Positions 8,986-15,952 of a DNA stretch of 64,000 nt are shown here, one piece after another. The notes under the pieces are model-generated. The model did not search any database. It worked only from the letters and a program-made list of their open reading frames with translations, and was not told the origin of the DNA. A program made the translations under genes and the position numbers. The stretch's first letter is position 1. Each line of letters starts with the position of its first letter. Source of the DNA: Dysgonomonadaceae bacterium PH5-43 (GTDB taxonomy: Bacteria > Bacteroidota > Bacteroidia > Bacteroidales > Azobacteroidaceae); the NCBI GenBank assembly GCA_029916745.1, contig JARXWK010000012.1, positions 18,724 through 82,723 on the forward strand. Reading direction: 5' to 3'.

Positions 8986-10254
8986 TTACTTCAAAGCTTG
9001 TTTTATATCTTCAATCAGATCGTCTACATTTTCTATACCTACCGACAAGCGGATTAAGTCGGGAGCTACACCTGCTGCAATAAGTTGTTCGTCGCTTAGT
9101 TGGCGGTGAGTATGACTTGCAGGGTGAAGCACACAAGTGCGAGCATCGGCAACGTGAGTTACAATAGCAATAAGTTTTAAGCTGTCAATAAAGTCGATAG
9201 ATGCCTCTCTGCCTCCTTTAAGTCCGAAAGCAATAACGCCACAAGAACCGTTAGGAAGGTATTTTTGTCCTAAGTCATAGTATTTGTCATTCTTCAAGCC
9301 GCAATAGTTAACCCACGCTATTTTCTCGTTGCTTTCTAAAAACTCAGCTATTTTCTGAGCATTGTAGCAATGACGCTCCATACGAAGGTGAAGAGTTTCT
9401 AAACCGATGTTAGTAAGAAATGCATTCATAGGAGCTTGAATAGAACCTAAGTCTCTCATTAACTGAACAACAGACTTGTAGATATATGCCGCTTTGCCAA
9501 AAGCTTCTGTATATATCAATCCGTGATAAGAATCGTCGGGAGTTGTAAGTCCAGGAAACTTATCGGCGTTTGCATTCCAGTCGAAGTTACCACTGTCAAC
9601 AACAACGCCGCCTACGCTTGTAGCGTGTCCGTCCATATATTTAGTTGTAGAGTGAATAACAATATCGGCTCCCCACTTTATCGGATTACAGTTAATAGGT
9701 GTAGCAAAAGTGTTGTCGACAATAAGAGGCACACCTTGCGAGTGAGCTATGCGAGCAAACTTTTCTATATCTAAAACTTTAAGACCCGGATTGGCAACTG
9801 TTTCTCCGAACAAAGCTTTTGTGTTAGGACGAAAAGCTTTAGCTATTTCTTCTTCGCTTGCGTCTTGATCAACAAAAGTAACTTCAATGCCTAAGCGAGC
9901 CATTGTTACAGCAAATAAGTTGAATGTGCCTCCGTATATAGTAGATGCACTAACAAAGTGATCGCCCGAAGAACATATATTAAACAGAGCGTAGAAAGAT
10001 GCCGCTTGTCCTGAAGAGGTAAGCATTGCACCAACACCGCCCTCTAAGTTGCAAATCTTAGCAGCTACAGCATCGTTGGTTGGGTTTTGTAGGCGAGTGT
10101 AGAAATATCCCGACTCTTCTAAGTCGAACAATTTAGCCATTTGTTCGCTTGTTTCGTATTTAAATGTAGTACTTTGGTAAATAGGCAAAACTCTTGGCTC
10201 GCCTTTCTTTGGCGACCAACCCCCTTGTACGCATATTGTCTCTTTTTTATACAT
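8986..10254 (-). CDS. metY: O-acetylhomoserine sulfhydrylase (MetY-type, PLP enzyme)
   Basis: A Cys/Met-metabolism PLP enzyme expected to make homocysteine from O-acetylhomoserine and sulfide. The 422 residues fit the MetY family (about 420-430), longer than MetB/MetC enzymes. The PLP lysine is Lys205 in 'HSTTKYMDGH'. Other family marks are 'YTRLQNPTNDAV' near residue 53, 'TSSGQAA' near 80 and 'NTFATP' near 182. It starts at ATG 10254, 34 bases after the carbamoyltransferase gene, and is probably cotranscribed with it. The distinction from cystathionine gamma-synthase rests on length and overall pattern. Confidence 0.9.
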   Translation of the reverse strand: MYKKETICVQGGWSPKKGEPRVLPIYQSTTFKYETSEQMAKLFDLEESGYFYTRLQNPTNDAVAAKICNLEGGVGAMLTSSGQAASFYALFNICSSGDHFVSASTIYGGTFNLFAVTMARLGIEVTFVDQDASEEEIAKAFRPNTKALFGETVANPGLKVLDIEKFARIAHSQGVPLIVDNTFATPINCNPIKWGADIVIHSTTKYMDGHATSVGGVVVDSGNFDWNANADKFPGLTTPDDSYHGLIYTEAFGKAAYIYKSVVQLMRDLGSIQAPMNAFLTNIGLETLHLRMERHCYNAQKIAEFLESNEKIAWVNYCGLKNDKYYDLGQKYLPNGSCGVIAFGLKGGREASIDFIDSLKLIAIVTHVADARTCVLHPASHTHRQLSDEQLIAAGVAPDLIRLSVGIENVDDLIEDIKQALK

Positions 10255-10288
10255 TGTATTATCTATTTGTAGATTATATAATTATTAT

Positions 10289-11242
10289 TTATAAACTCTC
10301 AAGCATTCTTTTTAATACCACTTGGCAAGAAATTTCTCTGTTTGCCGCTTCTTGAATAACTATAGACTGAGGACTTTCAATTACATCGTCGGTAACTATC
10401 ATATTGCGTCTTACAGGCAAGCAGTGCATAAACTTAGCATTGTTGGTAAGATTCATTTTTGCAGTATCTACAGTCCAAGCTCTATCGGTACTAAGTATTT
10501 TTCCGTAGTTTTCATCAGCAAAAGCCGACCAATTCTTAGCGTATATAAAGTCTGCCCCTTCGAAAGCTTTCTCTTGATTGTATTCTATTTTAGCACCTCT
10601 AACAAACTTAGGATCGAGTTCGTATCCCTTTGGGTGAGTTATTACAAAATCAACATCGGCTTCGTTCATAAAGTCGGCAAACGAATTAGGAACTGCCTGA
10701 GGTAAAGCTTTAGGGTGAGGAGCCCAAGTGAGAACAACCTTAGGACGAGCCTTTGTTTTATGTTCTTCTATTGTAATTAAGTCGGCAAAACCTTGAAGAG
10801 GGTGGGTTGTAGCCCCTTCCATACTAAAAACAGGCTTACCCGAATGTTTGATAAACATCTGTAAAATATTTTCGCTATAATCTTCATCTTTATTTTCAAA
10901 ACGGGCAAAAGAACGAACTCCTATAATGTCGCAGTAACAGCCCATCACAGGAATAGCTTCAAGCATATGTTCGGGTTTGTCGCCGTCCATAATAACACCT
11001 CTTTCGGTCTCTAACTTCCACGCACCCTGATTAACATCTAAAACCATAGTATTCATACCAAGATTCATAGCTGCCTTTTGAGTACTAAGTCTTGTGCGAA
11101 GACTCGAATTGAAGAAAACCATCAAAAGAGTTTTGTTGGTTCCTAAAGATTTATAACCAAATCTATTCTTTTTTATCTCTAAAGCTTCCTTAAGCGCAAC
11201 CTTTATATCGCCTAAATCGTTTACATTGGTGAATGTTTTCAT
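10289..11242 (-). CDS. argF': N-succinylornithine carbamoyltransferase
   Basis: Transfers the carbamoyl group of carbamoyl phosphate to an N-acylated ornithine in arginine synthesis. The 317 residues contain the carbamoyl-phosphate motif as 'FFNSSLRTR' (residues 43-51) instead of the usual STRTR. The HCLP motif is near residue 275 ('HCLPVRRN'). Residue 90 is proline ('GDKPEHM'). In the family, proline at this position marks the succinyl-ornithine enzyme of Bacteroides, while glutamate marks the acetyl-ornithine enzyme, so succinylornithine is the expected substrate. A TAATTTTG box precedes the ATG at 11242. Confidence 0.93.
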   Translation of the reverse strand: MKTFTNVNDLGDIKVALKEALEIKKNRFGYKSLGTNKTLLMVFFNSSLRTRLSTQKAAMNLGMNTMVLDVNQGAWKLETERGVIMDGDKPEHMLEAIPVMGCYCDIIGVRSFARFENKDEDYSENILQMFIKHSGKPVFSMEGATTHPLQGFADLITIEEHKTKARPKVVLTWAPHPKALPQAVPNSFADFMNEADVDFVITHPKGYELDPKFVRGAKIEYNQEKAFEGADFIYAKNWSAFADENYGKILSTDRAWTVDTAKMNLTNNAKFMHCLPVRRNMIVTDDVIESPQSIVIQEAANREISCQVVLKRMLESL

Positions 11243-11272
11243 TTGTAATGTTGAATTATTCTTTATCGATTA

Positions 11273-11280
11273 CAAAATTA
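11273..11280 (-). promoter_or_regulatory. -7 box of the carbamoyltransferase-metY unit
   Basis: TAATTTTG on the minus strand, exact TAnnTTTG, 30 bases before the ATG at 11242. Confidence 0.55.
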
Positions 11281-11322
11281 CATTATTTTAATGTAATGTT
11301 TTCGGTTTTGAAATAAATAATC

Positions 11323-11330
11323 TATTTTTG
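11323..11330 (+). promoter_or_regulatory. -7 box of the DUF3332 gene
   Basis: TATTTTTG, exact TAnnTTTG, about 60 bases before the ATG at 11391. TTTTG at 11306-11310 lies upstream but is closer than the usual -33 spacing. Confidence 0.5.
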
Positions 11331-11390
11331 CCGATTAATATTAAAGACAAAGAGATTATACTATCAATTATTAATTAAAAAAATTGTGTT

Positions 11391-11945
11391 ATGAAAAGAA
11401 AATTCACGGTTCTTGCAACTGTAGCTCTATTGAGTTCATCAATCCTATTCAGTTCTTGTATAGGTTCGTTCGGTTTGTTTAACAAACTTCTATCTTGGAA
11501 TAAAAGTGTTGACAGCGAAAAGTGGGTAAATGAATTAGTGTTTTTTGCATTAGCAGCAGTTCAGGTTTATACTATTGCTTATGCTGTAGATGCTTTAGTG
11601 TTAAACTCAATTGAGTTCTGGACTGGCGAAAATCCTATTGCAGAGGCAAAAGTTCAAACTGTAGAAGTGGAAGATGCTTTGTACACTATCACAACTGACG
11701 AAAACGGTCATAAAATTCAAAAAGAAGATAGCGACGAAGTTATTGGTTTTATCTTTAATAAAGAAGATAATAGTTGGTCGTTAGATGCAATGGATCAAAC
11801 AACTCCTTTGTTGAAATTTGTTGGAGAAGACCACGCTATGGTTTATCTTAACGACGGTTCTACAATGACTGTTAGTGTAGATCAAGCAGGTGTTTATGCG
11901 CTAAAACAAGTAGTTGAAAACAAATCTTACTTCGCAACAAAATAA
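11391..11945 (+). CDS. DUF3332 family lipoprotein
   Basis: A 184-residue envelope lipoprotein of unknown function. The signal ends in a lipobox SSC (Cys23). It is followed by the DUF3332 hallmark 'IGSFGLFNKLLSWN', a hydrophobic segment around residues 50-70, and 'DALVLNSIEFWTG' near 70-83. The rest is a soluble region with alternating short strands. It is a single-gene unit with its own promoter. Immediately after the stop lies a promoter-hairpin cassette that recurs at 39.2 kb; the hairpin of that cassette could also act as this gene's terminator. Confidence 0.85.
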   Translation: MKRKFTVLATVALLSSSILFSSCIGSFGLFNKLLSWNKSVDSEKWVNELVFFALAAVQVYTIAYAVDALVLNSIEFWTGENPIAEAKVQTVEVEDALYTITTDENGHKIQKEDSDEVIGFIFNKEDNSWSLDAMDQTTPLLKFVGEDHAMVYLNDGSTMTVSVDQAGVYALKQVVENKSYFATK

Positions 11946-11949
11946 ATAA

Positions 11950-12044
11950 ATGTTAATGAGTGCTTGACAAGGTATCTTTAATTTTGTATCTTTGTGTAAC
12001 GAAGAAGTATAAAGCTCTCGAGATATGTCTCGGGGGCTTTTTTT
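11950..12044 (+). ncRNA. Candidate small RNA cassette, copy 1 (promoter plus hairpin)
   Basis: It has its own promoter: TTG at 11964-11966, 20 bases, then TATCTTTG at 11987-11994. A start about seven bases on would give a transcript of about 45 bases. That transcript ends in a 13-bp stem (AAAGCTCTCGAGA, 12011-12023, with TCTCGGGGGCTTT, 12028-12040) and a T-run. The same layout recurs at 39163-39250, with the same 20-base promoter spacer and a stem kept by G-U wobbles. I infer a small RNA; the hairpin may also serve as a terminator for the gene before it. Confidence 0.55.
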
Positions 12045-12248
12045 ATGCTATAACTCAGGGAAATCAAAGTGTTTTAAATGCAAAACTCGGTGTTTTTCGA
12101 TACAAAACTCACTGAGTTTTAAGGTGAAAGATACTATGCTTTTTTAGAAGCTTACTGTGTCGATGCAAAAAAGTCTTTGTTTGTCAGAAAAACTATAGTT
12201 TGTAAGGAAATAGGAGTGGTTAAAGATTGTAAAATGAGGTTAAAGTTA
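12045..12248 (+). repeat. Conserved tail of the small-RNA cassette, copy 1
   Basis: About 200 non-coding bases that share blocks with 39251-39454. They include AAAACTCACTGAGTTTT, which is a perfect inverted repeat here. AAAAAAGTCTTTG follows, and at the end GGTTAAAG occurs twice exactly 20 bp apart (12218 and 12238). Order and spacing agree between the copies. No open frame is seen. Confidence 0.7.
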
Positions 12249-12284
12249 AAATTACTAAGATTGCTATTTTATTCATTTATTTAT

Positions 12285-12292
12285 TAACTTTG
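12285..12292 (+). promoter_or_regulatory. -7 box of the fic gene
   Basis: TAACTTTG, exact TAnnTTTG, leaving a leader of about 130 bases before ATG 12427. TTG at 12261-12263 is a possible -33. Confidence 0.45.
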
Positions 12293-12426
12293 TATGTTAT
12301 AGATTCGAGAAAATAACTAAGACTTATCTTTTACAAAAAAGAAGAATTAGAAGATTCAAAAAAGAAATAAAATACTGTTTTGAGATAATTATAAGTGAAA
12401 GCTTTTATAAAGATAAATAATTGTGT

Positions 12427-13545
12427 ATGTATGATTTTGATGAATATATTAGGCAAGGCGAATTAGATAAAAAAGAGAAAAGCCAAATTTGGCAAACGGC
12501 TATTGGCTTGCAACAGGTTGATGGATTGAAACCGTCGTCTTATCTAATAGAAACAGCAAAACAGAATATAGAGGGTAGTATTACGATTGATGAAGTACAG
12601 CAACTTATTAAAAGCTATTATCAGTCGAAAGATAGTCGTATGCAAAGTGCCGAAGAAACAGAAGAGGCAGATAAAACGTCGGTTAATATTGCCAAATTGT
12701 TGAACGAGCAAACTTTTGCATTTACATTAGTTGGTTTTATAGCTGTGCATAGGCGAATATTTGAAGGAGTTTTTAAGTTTGCTGGTAAAATAAGAGATTA
12801 CAATATTACTAAAAAAGAGTGGGTGTTAAGAGGTGATACAGTATTGTATGTATCAGCTCCAGATATTAGAAATGCAATAGAACACGATTTAGAACAAGAA
12901 AAAGCTTTCGACTACATAGGGTTAAATATGGACCAAATAACAAATCATATTGCAAAATTTGTATCTGGTTTATGGCAAATACACCCATTTGGAGAAGGAA
13001 ATACACGTACGGTTGCTGTTTTTACCATTCAATATTTGCGTTCTATGGGCTTTAGTGTCGAGAACGACTTTTTTGCAAATTATTCGTGGTATTTTCGTAA
13101 TGCTTTGGTAAGGGCTAATTATCAAAATATACAAAAAGGCGTAAAGCGTAATACTGAATACTTGGAGCTTTTTTTTCGTAATTTATTAATGGGCGAAAAG
13201 AATGAACTAATAAATAGGAATATGTTAATACAGGCTCCTCAAGAAATTTTGAAGAACGACAGTAAAAAGCTTGACCGAACAAGTACCGAACAACTTACCG
13301 AACAACTTAGTGAAAAAGAAAAAAGTGTAATTGCGGCAATTGCGCACGAGCAAATTTCTCTTAAAGAATTAATGGATATAATAGGTATAAAGCATCGCCC
13401 CACTTTTTTAGAGAATTATATAAATCCCGCTCTGGAACGTGGTTTAATCCGAACTTTATATACTCAAACCCCCAATCACCCTCGTCAAAAATATTTACTA
13501 ACACCGAAAGGACTGAATTACTACGAACTAACAAATAAAGCATAG
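12427..13545 (+). CDS. Fic family protein with C-terminal winged helix
   Basis: Fic enzymes usually transfer AMP to hydroxyl groups of proteins. The 372-residue protein has an N-terminal helical region (about 1-90). The Fic core follows with the active motif HPFGEGNTR starting at His186, complete with the catalytic His, the phosphate-binding Gly/Asn and the Arg. The C-terminal 90 residues look like a winged-helix domain ('SLKELMDIIG', then 'RGLIRTLY' and 'QKYLLTPKG'), suggesting DNA binding or autoregulation. A Thr/Glu/Gln-rich linker with an imperfect triple repeat joins them. The frame also runs to a TTG at 12421; ATG 12427 is preferred. Targets are unknown; no partner antitoxin gene is adjacent. 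Confidence 0.88.
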   Translation: MYDFDEYIRQGELDKKEKSQIWQTAIGLQQVDGLKPSSYLIETAKQNIEGSITIDEVQQLIKSYYQSKDSRMQSAEETEEADKTSVNIAKLLNEQTFAFTLVGFIAVHRRIFEGVFKFAGKIRDYNITKKEWVLRGDTVLYVSAPDIRNAIEHDLEQEKAFDYIGLNMDQITNHIAKFVSGLWQIHPFGEGNTRTVAVFTIQYLRSMGFSVENDFFANYSWYFRNALVRANYQNIQKGVKRNTEYLELFFRNLLMGEKNELINRNMLIQAPQEILKNDSKKLDRTSTEQLTEQLSEKEKSVIAAIAHEQISLKELMDIIGIKHRPTFLENYINPALERGLIRTLYTQTPNHPRQKYLLTPKGLNYYELTNKA

Positions 13546-13592
13546 TATAACAAAAAAACATTGTATTTTTTTGTATTTACAAAAAAGAGTTC

Positions 13593-13600
13593 TACATTTG
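13593..13600 (+). promoter_or_regulatory. -7 box of the ABC/GntR operon
   Basis: TACATTTG, exact TAnnTTTG, directly before the inverted repeat at 13602-13625. Confidence 0.65.
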
Positions 13601-13601
13601 C

Positions 13602-13625
13602 AGTGTACTAATAAACTATTACACT
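13602..13625 (+). promoter_or_regulatory. Likely operator of the GntR regulator
   Basis: Inverted repeat AGTGTA..TACACT, with further symmetry inside (CTAATA / TATTA), starting one base after the -7 box and covering the expected transcription start. YtrA-type GntR repressors bind palindromes of this kind in front of their own operons. The regulator gene is the third gene downstream. Confidence 0.6.
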
Positions 13626-13645
13626 AATAAATAAAAAATGTTCTT

Positions 13646-14479
13646 ATGATTCAACTCGAAAATGTGAGCTTTAAGTACAAGAAGAAGCAAGTGTTTGACA
13701 ACTTCTCTCTTAGTTTTGAACAAGGAAAAATCTACGGACTGCTTGGCAAAAACGGAGCCGGCAAGTCTACCTTGCTCTATTTAATGACTGGTTTGCTTAT
13801 TCCTCAAAAGGGGAAAGTGCTGTTTAATTACTACAATGTGTCGAAACGTACACCGGCGGCTCTTCAGGAAATCTTTATAGTGCCCGAAGAATTTGATTTG
13901 CCTAAAATCAGCCTTAAAAGGTATGTAGCTATCAATAAACCTTTCTATCCTAATTTTAGTGAACAAGAGCTGGAAGAAAATCTAAGGTATTTCGACCTTG
14001 ATATGACTGTTAATCTGGGCGAATTATCTCTCGGACAAAAAAAGAAAGTGTATATGTGCTTTGCTCTTGCTGCAAATACTTCACTTTTAATAATGGACGA
14101 GCCTACTAACGGATTAGATATTCCGGGTAAAAGCCAGTTTAAGAAGTTTATAGCTTCAAGATGTAGCGAAGATCGTACTATTATTATCTCTACTCACCAA
14201 GTTCAAGATGTTGAAAAACTTATCGACCACGTGTTGATAGTTGAAGATAATACTGTTTATATTGATGCTTCGGTTGATGATATTTGTAAGAAATTAAAGT
14301 TTGTAGAAGGCGAAACTTTGGTAGATCAAGAGCGCGCTATTTATGTGCTTCCTACCATTAAGGGTTGTAGTGCTTTATATCCTAATGATAATGAAGAAGA
14401 ATCAGAACTTAATTTAGAAATCCTATTTAATGCTCTGCTTAACAATCGCGAGGGAATTAATAAATTGTTTAACCTGTAA
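13646..14479 (+). CDS. ABC transporter ATP-binding protein (YtrB-like)
   Basis: The ATPase of an ABC exporter. It has Walker A 'GKNGAGKST' near residue 35, the signature 'LSLGQKKKV' near 130, Walker B 'LLIMDEPTNGLD' near 150 and the switch His in 'STHQV'. At 277 residues it has a C-terminal extension of about 60 beyond the usual domain. The next gene, 12 bases on, encodes a membrane protein, and then comes a GntR regulator. This ATPase-permease-GntR order is seen in YtrA-type envelope-stress operons. The substrate is unknown. Confidence 0.88.
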   Translation: MIQLENVSFKYKKKQVFDNFSLSFEQGKIYGLLGKNGAGKSTLLYLMTGLLIPQKGKVLFNYYNVSKRTPAALQEIFIVPEEFDLPKISLKRYVAINKPFYPNFSEQELEENLRYFDLDMTVNLGELSLGQKKKVYMCFALAANTSLLIMDEPTNGLDIPGKSQFKKFIASRCSEDRTIIISTHQVQDVEKLIDHVLIVEDNTVYIDASVDDICKKLKFVEGETLVDQERAIYVLPTIKGCSALYPNDNEEESELNLEILFNALLNNREGINKLFNL

Positions 14480-14491
14480 ATTTAATCTGTA

Positions 14492-15346
14492 ATGAATAAT
14501 TTTTTTGATATAAAACGTTTCGGACTTGTATTGAGTAAGGATTTGCAAGAGAATGCAAAAAATTACCTAATGACTTTTCTTACTTTATTTGGTATGCTAA
14601 CGCTGATATTAACTTTAATGTCGTGGTCGTATTACCAAACATTATCGTATGTGCCTTACGAACCTACTCTTCATAATAACTGGTTATTGGGAGTGGCATC
14701 GTTTTTCTTCTTGGTTTTTGGAGTGTATTATGCCTCTACAACTATGAATGTAACAAATAATAAAACGAAGTGTATCTCTTATTTATCTTTCCCTGCATCT
14801 AACTTCGAGAAATTCTTTTCTCGTTGGCTTATAGTAACGGTAGGGTTTATAATAGCTTTCTTTGTTGCTTTGTTTTTGGCAGATATAGTAAGAATGTTTA
14901 TCTGTTCGATGCGTTATCCAGATGTAGACATTAAGATGATAAGTCTTAAAACTTTGGTTAATCCTTCAAATGAATGGAAGGGGACGGAGCATTATACATT
15001 TCCTCAAATACAGTTCTTTATTCTTAGTTTGTGTTGGTATTTTTCATCGCAAGCAGTGTTTTTACTGGGTTCTACGTTCTGGAATAAAAACTCTTTCATA
15101 AAAACATTCGCTACAATGTTTGTTATTGCTCAACTGTTCGGACTGACTGCAACCATAACAGCAAGTCTTGCATTTGGAAGTGTAGATAAATATGTAAATG
15201 CTATGGAAACTATTAGACCGATGTTTGACGTATTTGATAACTTCGAAACTTGGTTTATGATTATACCATCTATAATCAATATTCTCTTTTGCTGGGTTCT
15301 TGCTTACTTTAGATTTACGGAATCGGAAATTGTTAAACGTTGGTAA
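14492..15346 (+). CDS. ABC transporter permease-like membrane protein
   Basis: A 284-residue membrane protein with about six hydrophobic segments (near residues 25-45, 65-85, 115-140, 170-195, 215-235, 255-275) and no domain I can name. Its place between an ABC ATPase and a GntR regulator, with short spacing on both sides, indicates the membrane partner of the ATPase. Function is inferred from context. Confidence 0.72.
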   Translation: MNNFFDIKRFGLVLSKDLQENAKNYLMTFLTLFGMLTLILTLMSWSYYQTLSYVPYEPTLHNNWLLGVASFFFLVFGVYYASTTMNVTNNKTKCISYLSFPASNFEKFFSRWLIVTVGFIIAFFVALFLADIVRMFICSMRYPDVDIKMISLKTLVNPSNEWKGTEHYTFPQIQFFILSLCWYFSSQAVFLLGSTFWNKNSFIKTFATMFVIAQLFGLTATITASLAFGSVDKYVNAMETIRPMFDVFDNFETWFMIIPSIINILFCWVLAYFRFTESEIVKRW

Positions 15347-15348
15347 TT

Positions 15349-15741
15349 ATGGACTTTAAACAACAGAAGGCAATATATTTACAAATAGCCGAACGTATTT
15401 GCGATGAAATACTTACAGGGAAGTATCCAGAAGACGGACGCATACCTTCTGTAAGAGAATACGCGGCAATGGTAGAGGTAAACTTTAATACGGTAATGCG
15501 CTCTTTCGAGTATTTACAACTAAAGAAAATTATCTACAACAAAAGAGGTGTTGGTTACTTTGTAGCCGAAGGTGCGAAGGATATTGTATTGTCTACACGT
15601 AGAGATAAATTCCTTGAAAATGAACTCAATGACTTCTTTAGAAATATTTATGTGCTTAATATTTCTATGGAAGAGATAACAGAGATGTATAGTAATTATG
15701 TAAAACTTAAAAATAATAATAGTAATGAGACCAACAACTAA
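15349..15741 (+). CDS. GntR family transcriptional regulator (YtrA-type)
   Basis: A short GntR repressor of 130 residues: an N-terminal winged helix ('AIYLQIAERICDEILTGKY', 'RIPSVREYAAMVEVNFNTV' with the recognition helix, 'RGVGYFVAEGA') followed by only about 50 residues. This short form is typical of the YtrA subfamily, which controls ABC operons. The frame reaches back to TTG 15340 inside the permease gene; ATG 15349, three bases after the permease stop, is preferred. It probably represses its own operon through the palindrome at 13602-13625. Confidence 0.88.
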   Translation: MDFKQQKAIYLQIAERICDEILTGKYPEDGRIPSVREYAAMVEVNFNTVMRSFEYLQLKKIIYNKRGVGYFVAEGAKDIVLSTRRDKFLENELNDFFRNIYVLNISMEEITEMYSNYVKLKNNNSNETNN

Positions 15742-15817
15742 AATAATATTAGGACTTATAGCGGCTTCATACGTTCTTATGATATTATCAATGATAGTGT
15801 TGTCGATGATGGTTTAG
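15725..15817 (+). CDS. 30-residue hydrophobic peptide
   Basis: A short frame starting inside the last codons of the GntR gene (17-base overlap, different frame). After MRPTTK it is almost entirely hydrophobic: about 24 residues of Ile, Leu, Met, Val, Ala and Ser, enough for one membrane helix, ending at TAG 15815. A basic start and one helix fit a small membrane protein. The terminator lies 36 bases further on, so it would be the last gene of the ABC operon. Not homologous to anything I recognise; coding status is inferred. Confidence 0.5.
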   Translation: MRPTTKIILGLIAASYVLMILSMIVLSMMV

Positions 15818-15852
15818 AGAAGGATTCATCATTAACTGTTCTGTGTAAAACG

Positions 15853-15899
15853 AAAGAGAGTGTGTCGAAATTCAGAAATTGACACACTCTCTTTGTTTT
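15853..15899 (+). terminator. Terminator of the ABC/GntR operon
   Basis: Perfect 14-bp stem AAAGAGAGTGTGTC / GACACACTCTCTTT with a 14-base loop, followed by GTTTTTG. It may also stop the converging mutS2 transcript. Confidence 0.8.
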
Positions 15900-15952
15900 T
15901 GTAGAATTGTTAACCAATATGTAAATCTTATTCAGTAAACAACACTGATATT

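Noticed and set aside
13361..13561. Minus-strand frame opposite the Fic gene end as an antitoxin
   Set aside because: It mirrors the winged-helix codons and has no promoter or plausible start.
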